DNA from: Azorinus chamasolen
Lineage: Eukaryota > Mollusca > Bivalvia > Cardiida > Solecurtidae
DNA: 64,000 nucleotides
Assembly (NCBI GenBank): GCA_963576725.1
Contig: OY755240.1
Span: 59,954,633-60,018,632, forward strand
Reading direction: 5' to 3'
Shown here: positions 52,436-63,322 of the stretch, one piece after another
Layout of the letters: each line of letters starts with the position of its first letter
How positions within the stretch are numbered: the first letter of the stretch is position 1
Translations under genes and position numbers: made by a program
The notes under the pieces: generated by a model
Seen by the model: only the letters and a program-made list of their open reading frames with translations
Told to the model about the DNA's origin: nothing
Databases searched by the model: none

Positions 52436-52444
52436 ATGGAGCTG
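52436..52444 (+). CDS. Probable HSPA12-like first coding exon (ATG GAG CTG)
   Basis: Three codons precede a strong donor GTAAGA at 52445. The phase matches the 54368 acceptor and gives MELSIIKEPKLVVAIDIG. The start context is weak at -3, though +4 is G. The choice rests on phase and donor only; another upstream exon is possible. Confidence 0.45.
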
Positions 52445-55400
52445 GTAAGAACACTTTTTATCTAGTATTATTCATTATTTTATATTAATATATATCATTA
52501 TTCATTATTTTATATTAATGTCATAATATGTTGGTAAACTATTTTCGTTTTGTCAAAGTATGTCAAGCTGTACTTGTACTACTCCGTGTCTAAAATAATA
52601 TCGGTTATTAAGTGAGAGATCTTTCATAGATAACCATAACTTTCAAGTTAATTGTGTAAAATTAGTTCAAGTTCACAAGCACAGTTCAATGTAAACACAC
52701 TCATTACGTGTGTTATTATCATGCTAGATTTAAATCTATTTATATCTGAGGTTACACGTGACTCCAACGATAAAAAGATATCGATTTTGTTTGATATAAA
52801 ATAATAAGACTACCAAATATACAGTAAAACCTTGTTTATCCGACACTCAAATAAGTGTAATGATCTATCTTTAATATTTTAAATATTTCTGTAAAAAATC
52901 ACATGCACATCTATTAGATCTAGTTGATTTTTATAGCACTTGGCATATTTACAGTAAAACCTTTCTATAACGGCCACTAAACACATCAAGTGATTTGAGT
53001 TAAAGGCAGGCTGCTTAAAGCAAGGTGAAAGTAAAACAGAACGCTCCTTTACTTTCAACTTGCTTTAAGCAACCACCTGCCCTAAATACCAAGTAATTAG
53101 CACAATTTAGCGGCCGTTATAGAGAGGTTTTACTGTATATATGTATATGTATATGGTATTGGTAGAAACTGTCAACTGCAGAATTTAGATCTATATTATT
53201 CCATAAGCAATCAAATCAATCTCGGACCAGACGGCTCTAACAAGAGCCGCCTGACCTGGGTCTACTCTGTTTGTAAAGGCGTAGAAAGACGTTTCTATGA
53301 AGGAAGGGTTAAGAAAGGCACCAACTTAAAAGTAAGGTGAATGTCATGCAGATAGCATCTTTCACCCTGCATTAAACAGCCACCTGCCTAAACAGTTCAT
53401 ACCTCTTCTTTATTAAACCATTCCCTCATATTAACTCCTTTTGATGCCTTTGTAAAAAGTTACTTTTTAACCATTGTGGAGCTCCATAGGAGCAAATGCT
53501 CTACTTACCACAATGGTTTCAAAACTACTCTCTTCGAAATATTACCTTTTCTCTAATAACTGCTCCTTTTCTTTATCCAAATAGGTTTTGTCTAAATAGC
53601 CTATGAGGTAATGGGTTAAAGGTTTGTACTAGCGAGCTTCTACTATGCATATTACAAAAAAGGTCACATGCGTAATGTATCTAAATCATTATATATTCCT
53701 GTTAGAGAGTATTACTGCAAACGAAAAAAACAATTGAACCGGCTCTTTGTAACCCTTATCATGCTAAGCGCCGCCTGACTCTGATTTGCAAACAGCTTGG
53801 ATCCAGAATGAGACGCCGAGTAACTCGATGTCTCATCAGGATCTTAGCTGTTTGACACTAGATCAACAGTTTCTCAAACGCTCTTATTACGAATCAGAAG
53901 TAAGCAAAAATGCAACAGATCAGAGTTTTGGGAGACATACTGTTTTCAGTCTGTTAAGGGTTACTAAGTATCCGAGGCAGTCTTTAAGACAGACAGGGAA
54001 TTGAATGAAGGTTTAAAGGATGTAGAAAGCTCGCAAAGGAACTGACTGCATTACTTTCCCCAAACATTTAGAACATGTACTCGCGTACAGTAGAACCGGT
54101 CTTAAAAGCGGTCATCAAACAAGAAGTCTTATTATGGGTCTGTAAAGCAGGTGGTAGCTTAATACAGGTCAAAGTTAATGCAAAAAGCTCCTGTTGGAGC
54201 TTTCTGTATTACTTTTGCCCTGTGTTAAGCTACCGCCTGCTGTTTTAAGACCGATATGTTCAATAAATGATTGGTTATTAGGACAGGTTTTGCTAAACAT
54301 GATCTCAATTCTTTTTCAAAAATAAGTTCGAATTAGAGATTGTAATAATTATATTGTTCGATCATAGAGCATCATCAAAGAGCCAAAATTGGTCGTGGCC
54401 ATTGACATAGGCAGCACATACTCCGGGTATGCCTGGCAGTCGCGGATAGATTTCATCAACAACCGCAGCAATGTCGAGTTCAACACAAACTGGGGCGCCG
54501 GGGCTCTTCAGGTTAGTCTAGTTTCTTTTACGACATCGGTACTTAGGCCTATATATAACGTAAGTTAGTTGCCGTAATTGAGGTAGTCGGAACACTGTGG
54601 TGTTTTTCTTTGCACAATACGGAGGCTGTCATAATGACCTTCAATATGACGTCACAGAATCCGGAATAGATCTAGTAATTGAGAGTGAGATATTTTGAAA
54701 CGTAAAATGGTTGCAACATAAGAAATTGTTTCAGCTTTGTTAACATTGTTTTTTAATTTGTCTTCATTCCCCTCATATATGCGTATATTCACTCCTTTGC
54801 AAGAGCAGCATCCCCTGTAGGAGCCGATGGATCAGGGTCTTCTCTGTGTGCTTGCGAAATTAAATAGATTTGATTCTACAGTTTCTTACAAAACAAAACA
54901 AACGTGTGTACATATTCAGTTGATTGGTTGGCTTGTCTGTTTGTTCTTAACTTTAATGTTGACATTAATTTTGTCGCCATACATATTCGAACTTGGCATG
55001 CATGTGTAACTTATCGAAGCGAACATTGTAGGGGTGACTTATTAAGGTCAAGGGTTTACATCAAGGTCATAATGGGGTCATAGTGTTTCGTAAACATATC
55101 TTGTTGTATTTGTTTTCCAAACAGATAATGCGAATTTTGCAGGGACTTGTTACAAAATTAAACTAACTGTAGATTAATTGTAATAATTTACTATCTATAG
55201 TATACATGTAAGGGCAATCAAACTTAGTTCCCTTTGTACTAACGATTAACCATTCGTCTGATCCAAATTGTTTGCAAAGATAATCAAACAACTTCACTCG
55301 GTTGAGCCTTCCTACTATGTTAACCCTTTCCACCATAAATACGCATTTCTACGCCTCCGTAAAAGTCACTTTATGAAAACACTGTGCTAATGAGAGCATT

Positions 55401-58400
55401 TGCTCCTACAGGAAAAAATGCTCTATTTATCACATTGGTTTCAAACTACAAAATTCTAAAACAAAAAAACTTTTCTCTAGTAAATGCTCCTTTTCGGTAG
55501 GTTTATTAAAGTGGTTGGATCTTAAAATAGCCTATGAGGTAATGGCTTAAGCTCGACCTGACTGTCGTTTGCAAAAAGCATGGACCTAGATGAGGCGGTT
55601 GGAATCAAATGGGATAGCAAACAACTTGAATAACAATTAGTTTACTCACCTGGACTCAAGCTGGTTGATAGGCCTACTCCGCCAATAGTTTCACAAAAAC
55701 TTCACGCCTTTCTACTCTTTTGCAAACATAGTAGACCCAGATCAGACGGCTCCTATAGGGTCTGCTTTGTTTGCTTATAAAATAATATAGATCGGGTGTT
55801 TTATTTTCTGCGATAGCAAAACTTTCACGAGTTGATATGCCATTATAAAAATCAATATTTGTGATTAAATTTCTGTCATGAATGTTCCTGGAGTAAAGGG
55901 TTAACCAGCTGAAAGTAATGTACACTTATAGATTGTTGCCAATCGAAGTTAAGTTTGAGAAGACGTGATTTTCTATAGTGTAAAAAAGATTTAGATATCC
56001 AGTAAGACCATCCTGGAACAGAGTTAGAGCAAGCCCCGCCCAAAACCTGACAATAAGATATACACACAAAGCAACAAAATTTACACCAAACCCTACTATG
56101 TTGTGATCGCTCTGCGATACGATTCTAAAGAGTGTTCATAACAAAGGGTTTGTTATCTGAACCTCTGTACAGACTTGAGGATGAACCCAGACACAGAAAT
56201 GTCTGTTCTTTCTTTCAGTTGCATAAGACGTCTACCTGTGTATTGCTGGACACAAACTTTAAGGTGGATTCTTTTGGCCATGTTGCAGAGACGCGTTTTC
56301 GCAACTGCTGTGAAAAAGCTGGCAGTGACAAGTATACCATTCGTGGACACTGGTTTTTCTTCAAACGCTTCAAGTTGTTTCTCTATGATAAAGTATGCAT
56401 TCCCTGATCAATATTTGTACCTTAACCATTTCCCTTATATAAACACCTTTTTCACGCCTTTCCAAACAGAGTAGACCAATATCAGATGGCTCCTAGAGGA
56501 ACCATCTGATCAGGGTCTGCTCTGTTTGCTAGTGGAATTTGAAAAAGTTTCTAAAATGGCTACAATGTTCCACCTCCCTTATCTCATTGTAACGTTTTTG
56601 TCCATGAATAGTCAGTATGTATTGAAATTTGGACTAAATATGGAGCAGGGAAAGGGTTAACCCTTTCATTGTCCGTATTGTCATCCGCTGGACGCATGCT
56701 CTTCTGCTAAAGGTAAAAAACGTCAAACAGTTTGGGTCCTTATGAGACACATAGTTTTAATTATCCAGCTGAGAGGAATATAGAAACTAAATTGTGCCAA
56801 CAGTCTGCATGTTCGTTATTGACATATTCATTTAACAAATAAAAGCCTTATGAATATTAATTGGCTGAATTGTTATAAAAGTATATGAACAAATGAACTT
56901 TAAGCCAGGATAGACCCAATTTCAAAAGCAAACAGAACAGAACCAGATAAGACGGCTACTGCAGGGGTCTTATGATCTGGTTCGCGTCTGCTTGTACAGG
57001 CATGAAAAGGCATCTCTATCAGATAAATAGGCGATGCAATACAATTTGTAAACGAACCTATAATACAAAATATGCTTTATAATCAGAGGTCCAGATAAGA
57101 TGCGCAAATATAAACATTTTCAAAAATAGTTAATTTCTTTCTCCACAAAGCGCTACAATGTGAGTACTCTTTAGAATCGTCTCGAAGAGACGATTCTAAA
57201 GAGTGGTCACAGTATAGGGTTTGGTGGAGAAATGAGTATTTTAGTATTTGGATACGTACCTACATCTGTATCTCTGTTTATAATATAGTACTTTAAAGAG
57301 GACTTACTGATAGAGGATTTTCTTGGACAAAAGCGTCCAATCATGGAAGTAATGTCAAGTATGATTGGAGCGCTAAAAAACCACTTCCTCAAAAACTTAG
57401 ACGATAAAGGTCACCAGGTCAATCTGGCAGAGACGTTGTGGGTGGTGACAGTTCCCGCCATCTGGACGGACAAGGCCAAGAAGTTCATGAGAGACGCCAC
57501 TGAAAAGGTTATATCATATCAACCCATTCCTTCATAGGCTATTTTTAGACCAAACCTCTTTGAATAAATCTATCGAAAAGGAGCATTTATTAGAGAAAAG
57601 CGAAAAATTTAGAATTGAATAATTTTGTAACCATTGTGAATTTGTAATAAATAGAGCATTTGCTCATATGGTGCAAATGCTCCTTTTATCACAATTGTTT
57701 CAAAATTGACCTTTAAAAATTGACTCTGTTCAATATCCATGCATAAATAATCACATCATGACCATTTATTAAGCTAAATTGTTTTAATGTAAAAGTTTCA
57801 AGGGAAGTGTTTGCTTTAACAACAGGTGTGGAATCAGATCTATATTATATAAAAATCAAACAGAGCAAACATTGAATATGTTACTAAACTGTTTGGACTC
57901 TTGGCAGTTTTAGTAACGAAAGGTGTATGCTTAATGCATTTTGAAAGTGAAGAGCTTTCTGCATTACTTTCACCCTGTATTAAGCTACCACCTGTCTACA
58001 GGACCGATAATGATACTTGTTTAGTTTTCGAACTGTCGGAGTTTTTTTTTACTGTATTAAGTTTTTTGTGATAGTTAAAGTAACGTGTCGCCAATACGAC
58101 CACATAATGTGTTAATACAGGAATCTGTCAAAGCAGGTGGTTGCTTAAGCAAGGCAAAAGTAATGTAGAAAACTTATATATGATTTTTTTTGCACCAAGC
58201 TACCGCCAGTTTTGAACTTTTGAATTATACTTCTTTTGAGTGGTCGTACTAGCAAGACTTTACCGCACCATACTTGTCCGGTTAGTAAAAAGGCTGTTTT
58301 TACCCGTTGAAGTCATGCAATGCCTTTGAATATAGTATAATTTAGACCCTTTTAGGCAGGTGACTGCTTAATGCAGGGAACATGTCATGCAGAAATCTAC

Positions 58401-61400
58401 CAGTGTAGCTTTGTGCATGACACTCACCCTGTATTAAGCTACCACCTTTTATAACAATCGATAATGATACGTATTTAAGTGTTTGAATAATCGAGGTTTT
58501 ACTGTAATTGAACTAAATAATCGTTTGTTTTCAGAGTGGAATTGACAAGAAGCATCTCCTGCTGGCCCATGAGCCGGAAAGCGCTGCTCTATATTGCATG
58601 CATCTGCCATCGGAACAAAGGAAAGAAATGAACAATTTTGGAGGAAAAGGAGACAAATTTATTACTGTTGATTTAGGCGGTAATGTTAACATCAGAACCA
58701 ATTCTATTATATCTAAAGTCTTCTTGTTTTTCCATTAAGACATTAGTGACTCGTGTCCCGCACAGTAAGGGTAACGCATGTGCAAAGTAGACACAAACCA
58801 GACAACTCAAGAAGGATATGTCCGAGTAAAGATTTATCTGCTGGCTTATATTCAAATGCTATGATATTATAATATCATTTAATTCAACCATTTCCTAATG
58901 CATATTTGTTTGAATAATTTGCTCGCTTCGTGAAAATTCATTAATTAAATTGTGTAAGGTATAACGTTGAAAGTGAATTGTTGGCTTACACAAAACTGTA
59001 GGATCAGATCTATATAAATGCATAAGCAAACAGAGCATACTCTGATCTGGCGAGACTCCTATTAGAGCCGTCTGATCTTGGTATACTCTGTTTGCAAAGG
59101 AATGGAACGCCGTATATATGAAAAGAGTCTATTCTATTTGCTTATGGAATAATAAAGATATGCTTCTACAGTTTTTACTATCATGGAAACTTCCTTCGTT
59201 CCATAGTGCCATCATAAAAAATCAGTTAAATAATTATGTCATTAGGTTTTGCATGACTAGCCATGGGTTGTTTCAAGACTAGTGGACGTTGTGACCCTCT
59301 TGAGTTTCTGTGTTTCTATAACGTGAACGTTGTAAAGGATTAACACATGGTGAAATTTAACACACACATTATCGTGACATACAATCAACCAGTATATCTA
59401 AACACCCCATAAATATTCTTGTGAGAAATAGTGGCATCATTAATGTTAATTAGATTAATGGTTATGATAGCAAATGGACACGATACATTTTGACCATGAC
59501 AGCAGCTGTAGAATCATATCTATATCATGTCATAATCAAACAGAGCAGCCTTCGATCAGACGACTTCTACTGTGTTTTCAAATGCCTAGAAAGACGTATT
59601 TATGGCGTAAAAAGTGAGCGCTAACTGAAGGATTCAACTACTATATATTTAAGTATATGGTATGACCCGACCGGGGATGGAACCTGCAATCGTTTTGTAG
59701 GCGAGTGCTCTTCCGACTGAACTATCGGACTGTAATATACATTATGTAGCGATTGTGGTTACCGAATATTCAATGTGAAATATCCATCATTCCTTAATGC
59801 TACTTCATTCAATATATGTAGGTAGTAGTCATTTTGTTTGTACAAAGAAATATCAAACGAGTCTTGGAAAATGATACTAAAGCCTTCGGCGAGTTGAATA
59901 AAAAATTCCAAGACTACCTTAATACCAGTTTGTAAAAAGTTAATGCCAGTATCATATTTAAATGACTTCGAAACTCATATTCAAATGACTACGAGCATCA
60001 TATTTAAATGACTATGAGCATCATATTTAAATGACTACGAACACCATATTCAAATGACTACGAACATCATATTCAAATGACTACGAGCATCATATTCAAA
60101 TGACTACGAACCTCATATCATATTTATCACATAACTTATTTCGACTAAAAATACCGTTTTTGACTGGTCCTACATATATTTTTACACATTGTTGTGGTGG
60201 AATACACAATAGCGCGTGGTGTTTCTACATGACACCACAGCTAAAATAAACACTAAAACGTCTAAAAACCATTCACTCCTACTGACCTCTGTTAACACCT
60301 ATGCAAAAAACATTTTTCGAAACCATTGTGATAAATAGAGCATTTACCCCATATGAGCAAATGCTCTATTTATCACATTGGTTTCATAATTATACATGCT
60401 CCCTTTTTCAGTAGAATTATTAAGAGATGTTGTTTCTAAAAATAGTCTTGGAGGGAATTAGTTAGCTCATTGTTACCCTATACTAAATGTTAACCTGATC
60501 ACTTGTGTTACAAAACAAACCATGAGCTATTTCTTTCAGGTGGTACCGTAGATATTTTGGCCATTGAAGTTTTGGAAGATGGTAATGTGAAAGAAGTATG
60601 TGCTGGAGCCGGAAACAGGGTAGGTGGCGACGATGTCAACATCGCCTTTTTCCAGTCCTGCAGGGACACCATTGAAGGCTGGCATAACCTCGGTGACAAA
60701 GACGTTGAAGATATCCTTACCATGGAAAAAGATTTTGAAGACAGAAAAGTACAAATTGGTTCTGATGACAATGAAGAGGACACCTTTATTATACACATAC
60801 CAGATAGCATGGTAGACGGGAGTGTCACAGTCAGAGCTGGACTTGAAGACAGCAAATATTTCAAGCCTAAAAAAAGAAGACTGTCAATTGATTCAAAGTT
60901 TGTTCGAGATGTACTCTTTCGCAAGACGGTCAAGCTTGTTCTTGTCACCATTGAAGATATACTTAAACATGAAGAGGTCAGAGAAGTAAGGACATTGGTA
61001 CTAGTAGGTGGATTTTCAGAGTCAGGAGTTGTTGTACAGAAAATAAGAGAGTTTCTGTCAACGAAATATCCTAATATCAAGGTGGTGGTTCCAACGTCGC
61101 CCTTTCGCGCAGTGCTCAAGGGTGCAGTTCTCTTTGGTCACGATCCGCTGATCTTCCAAAGTCGTATCAGCCGAGCAACGTTTGGGATTGCTACAAACGA
61201 CCTGTTCGATCCTAAGAAACATGATGAAGCCAAAAGGTGGAAACATAATGAGGATGGCAAGGACTATTGCAAGGATATCTTTGATATCCATGTACAGAAA
61301 GACAAACCTGTAAAACTGATGGAAAGACAACCCTCAGTGACATATTACCCAATGTACAAAGGACAAACTACCATAGGACTTCCCATTTATTCATCACAGA

Positions 61401-61600
61401 ATGTAACGCCGAACTATACAACAGATTCTGATTGTAAACAAATTGGAAAAATCAGAGTCGACATGCCAGACACTACTGGTGGGAGGAATAGAAAGGTGAA
61501 GGTCGAAATGGTATATGGTGGCACTGAGCTGAGTGTAATAGCAACTGACGAGTCGACTAAAAATGAATACCCAGCAGAAATCAAATTTGATTCCATCTAA
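52436..61600 (+). CDS. HSPA12-like HSP70-family protein, ~583 aa, 6 exons
   Basis: Exons 52436-52444 (probable), 54368-54511, 56219-56392, 57289-57507, 58535-58679 and 60540-61600 join in frame with GT-AG introns. The product is an atypical HSP70 of the HSPA12 type: it has the actin/HSP70 ATPase fold but no classical substrate-binding domain. Phosphate-1 motif VAIDIGSTYSGYA lies at about residues 12-24, phosphate-2 DLGGGTVD at about 228-235, and adenosine motif LVLVGGFSESG at about 383-393. ETLWVVTVPAIWTDKAKKFM is also diagnostic. It is somewhat shorter than human HSPA12A/B (about 680 aa). Bivalves carry large HSPA12 expansions tied to stress and immune responses (established); a role here is inferred. 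No key residue looks lost. Confidence 0.93.
52952..53315. mobile_element. Family D MITE, then family A MITE (HSPA12-like intron 1)
   Basis: The family D copy at 52952-53135 has lost half of its hairpin (GAACGCTCC then TTTACTTTC). The family A copy is about 53160-53315. Confidence 0.7.
53413..54291. mobile_element. Family B, J and I MITEs upstream of exon 2
   Basis: Family B spans 53413-53619, a J palindrome 53795-53850, and an I-family copy 54086-54291 with apex AAAGCTCCTGTTGGAGCTTT. The I copy ends about 75 bp before exon 2. Confidence 0.7.
54368..54511 (+). CDS. HSPA12-like exon 2 (phosphate-1 motif)
   Basis: The acceptor is cgatcatag (weak pyrimidine tract) and the donor CAG|GTTAGT. It is 48 codons: SIIKEPKLVVAIDIGSTYSG, then YAWQSRIDFINNRSN. 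The DIGSTYSGYA ATP-phosphate loop is intact. Confidence 0.88.
55320..56160. mobile_element. Family B, A and C MITEs in HSPA12-like intron 2
   Basis: Family B spans 55320-55550, a half family A 55695-55904, and a worn family C about 56080-56155. Confidence 0.65.
56219..56392 (+). CDS. HSPA12-like exon 3
   Basis: The acceptor is tctttctttcag and the donor AAA|GTATGC. It is exactly 58 codons: LHKTSTCVLLDTNFKVDSFG, then HVAETRFRNCCEKAG and WFFFKRFKLFLYDK. The ...FG..AE.....WFFFKRFK pattern is typical of HSPA12 subdomain I. A family C MITE remnant ends about 60 bp upstream. Confidence 0.93.
56422..57280. mobile_element. Family A and C MITEs in HSPA12-like intron 3
   Basis: Family A spans 56422-56660, a second worn copy about 56840-57030, and a family C 57090-57280 with GAATCGTCTCGAAGAGACGA. 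The last ends beside the exon 4 acceptor. Confidence 0.7.
57289..57507 (+). CDS. HSPA12-like exon 4 (TVPAIW motif)
   Basis: The acceptor is tttataatatag and the donor AAG|GTTATA. It is 73 codons: YFKEDLLIEDFLGQKRP, then MEVMSSMIGALKNHFLKNL and ETLWVVTVPAIWTDKAKKFM. An in-frame TAG just upstream fixes the start. A family C MITE ends only about 10-20 bp before the acceptor. Confidence 0.93.
57517..58520. mobile_element. Family B and I-like MITEs in HSPA12-like intron 4
   Basis: The family B copy starts about 10 bp after the exon 4 donor (57517-57720). I-like fragments lie near 57900-58010, 58110-58230 and 58350-58510. Confidence 0.6.
58535..58679 (+). CDS. HSPA12-like exon 5 (phosphate-2 motif, split)
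   Basis: The acceptor is tttgttttcag and the donor GGCG|GTAATG. It reads SGIDKKHLLLAHEPESAAL, then KGDKFITVDLG. The Gly-rich phosphate-2 loop is split across the intron, with exon 6 restoring GGGTVDI. EPESAAL is the conserved connecting segment. Confidence 0.94.
58885..59640. mobile_element. Worn family A MITEs in HSPA12-like intron 5
   Basis: Hairpin remnants GCAAACAGAGCATAC near 59020-59100 and AACAGAGCAGCC near 59540. Confidence 0.55.
59655..59737 (-). mobile_element. tRNA-like SINE fragment
   Basis: The minus strand has A box TAGTTCAGTCGG and a B box GGTTCCATCCC with one mismatch. The cloverleaf is imperfect, so this is more likely a SINE head than a tRNA gene. It lies in the last HSPA12-like intron. 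Confidence 0.45.
59952..60122. repeat. Minisatellite, 23 bp unit, in HSPA12-like intron 5
   Basis: Seven or so units of CATATTCAAATGACTACGAA. Confidence 0.9.
60268..60470. mobile_element. Family B MITE just upstream of exon 6
   Basis: Hairpin CATTTACCCCATATGAGCAA, one arm mutated; it ends about 70 bp before the exon 6 acceptor. Confidence 0.7.
60540..61600 (+). CDS. HSPA12-like exon 6 (C-terminal half, stop)
   Basis: The acceptor is tatttctttcag. A long open exon of 1,061 bp ends in TAA at 61598-61600. It contains GGTVDILAIEVLEDGNVKEV, NRVGGDDVNIAFFQ, LVLVGGFSESGVVVQKIREF, PTSPFRAVLKGAVLFGHDP and FGIATNDLFDPKKHDEAKRW. It ends in the TGGRNRKVKVEMVYGGTELS strand typical of the family. No frameshift or internal stop is seen. 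Confidence 0.96.
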
Positions 61601-61626
61601 AATACTAGGGAAAGAATAACAAAATA

Positions 61627-62031
61627 CAGGGTGTCCCAAAAGAAAACCGGAACCCGGGAATAAAATCTACAAGTTATCCAATTTCTGTCAATATTGCTAA
61701 CATAAATTAAAAGTATATACATGTAGCTTAGTAGAGACAACATTTTGCCATATATTGTCTAAATTTTGTCAAAACATATTCATTGGTTTTAAAAATATCA
61801 GCATTTAAACGAAGGCACCCAAAACTCCGTTTTAAAAATGATATGCAGTGTACGAACATCGTGTTAAAACAGGTTTTAGGTGCATTCATTAAAATATTCA
61901 TATCTTCAAAACCAAGGCATATTTAAGAGAAATTTGGCAGATATGCACAAATGACTTATCTACAAAAGTGAATATTTATTTTCTAAGGTAAAATTGTATA
62001 AAGATCCAGGGTTCCTTTTTTGGACACCCTG
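61627..62031. mobile_element. TA-flanked inverted-repeat element X downstream of the HSPA12-like gene
   Basis: CAGGGTGTCCCAAAAGAAAA and the inverse near CTTTTTTGGACACCCTG bound 405 bp, with TA at 61625-61626 and 62032-62033. It is Tc1/mariner-like by its ends and too short to encode a transposase. Confidence 0.8.
61659..61664 (+). promoter_or_regulatory. Candidate poly(A) signal of the HSPA12-like gene
   Basis: AATAAA lies 59 bp past the stop codon. It sits inside the left end of the TA-flanked element at 61627-62031, so the transposon may supply the 3' end. Confidence 0.4.
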
Positions 62032-62033
62032 TA

Positions 62034-62745
62034 TTGAACATTTCTGAATGTGTTTCACTTTTATCCATCATCAATGTTCAACGTGTCTCACCAATACGCT
62101 TATGCCGAATTTCTAACTACCATTTCTACTAACTTATTTCCCGTTTGATGTCTTACTTTCAGGTTCAGTTTAACTTTGTTCGATCTCGAACGTCAATGGA
62201 CCATACAAATTACTTCTAGATAACAGAAATTCGAGTCATTCAATTTCTTATCTGAACATATTTATGGTGTCATTATTTGTTATATTAATATTCATGAGTA
62301 ACTATTGAACTCTATTTAAATCTTCTAATCTTGACACATTCTCAAGTTCACAGCTTAATGTAGGTCTAAAGAAATGCTGACAGAAATGCTGAAACATTAC
62401 GTTCGACCTGCAATAAACTGTCACGCGTGTTTCTAGATAGAGGTAGTGATACATTTTAGAACAATTCTGTACTGTAATGACTGAACTTTTACTTCGAGTT
62501 ATCCCGAAGTTCGAGTTAACGGATTTCGAGATATTTACCGATATGCCAGAAGCTTGAACATCGAAAGCTTGTAAATAGTGTGTGGTCATTTAAACGCTAT
62601 AGAGACCTAAGGCTTTTGCCGCGATGTGCTGCAGAAAAAGGGATGCTTATGCGAATTACAGAGTTTGCAGCAACAATGGTGTTCAAGATCGATGGAATAG
62701 AGGCACCATTAAAATATGCACCAATATTAAAATGGACACACGTGA
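62034..62745. other. No gene seen
   Basis: AT-rich sequence with a short inverted repeat near 62495-62530 (CTTCGAGTTA... AGTTCGAGTTAAC) and no credible coding region. Confidence 0.45.
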
Positions 62746-63322
62746 TTAATCTTTATCTTCATATGCCTTTTCACGCATTTGCAAACATAGAAGAACCAGG
62801 TCAGACGGCTCCTATAGGAACCGTATGATCAGGGGATGCTCTGTTTGCTAATGGAAATTGATAGATTTGTTTCTTTATGTTCTGAAATGGCTAAACTGTT
62901 CCACCTTTTATATTTCCTTGTAACTATTTTTCCGTGAATATTCAGTAGGTATTGACATCTGGATAAATATGAAACAGGGAAATGGTTAACAACTATAAGG
63001 ATAATAAATTTGACTTTTTCTAAAACGTGACTGGGAAAGCTGTTATACCTTTAACATGTATGTGTGGATGCAGATCGCGTTATACGACCTGCTTATTAAC
63101 CCATTCCCACTTAGGCTATTTTAGACCTAACCTCTTTCATTAAATCTACCAAAAAGGAGCATTAACTAGAGAAAAGGAAATTTTCAGAATTGTGTAGCTT
63201 TGAAACCATTGTGATAATAGAGCATTTGCTCCTATGGAGCAAATGCTCTATTTATCATAATGATTTCACAAAGTGACTTTTACAGAAGCGTCAAAAGGCG
63301 TCAATATGCGGAAATGGGTTAA
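62746..63322. mobile_element. Family A and family B MITEs
   Basis: Family A spans 62746-62989 (GACGGCTCCTATAGGAACCG) and family B 63096-63322 (TTTGCTCCTATGGAGCAAA). The open frame at 62580-62828 runs through the first and is not a gene. Confidence 0.75.

Noticed and set aside
60508..61119. 203-residue minus-strand frame opposite the HSPA12-like exon 6
   Set aside because: It is a shadow of a strongly conserved plus-strand exon; Ser/Thr-rich antisense frames are common.
62580..62828. 82-residue plus-strand frame
   Set aside because: Its second half is a family A MITE, and the first half has no recognisable domain or splice context.
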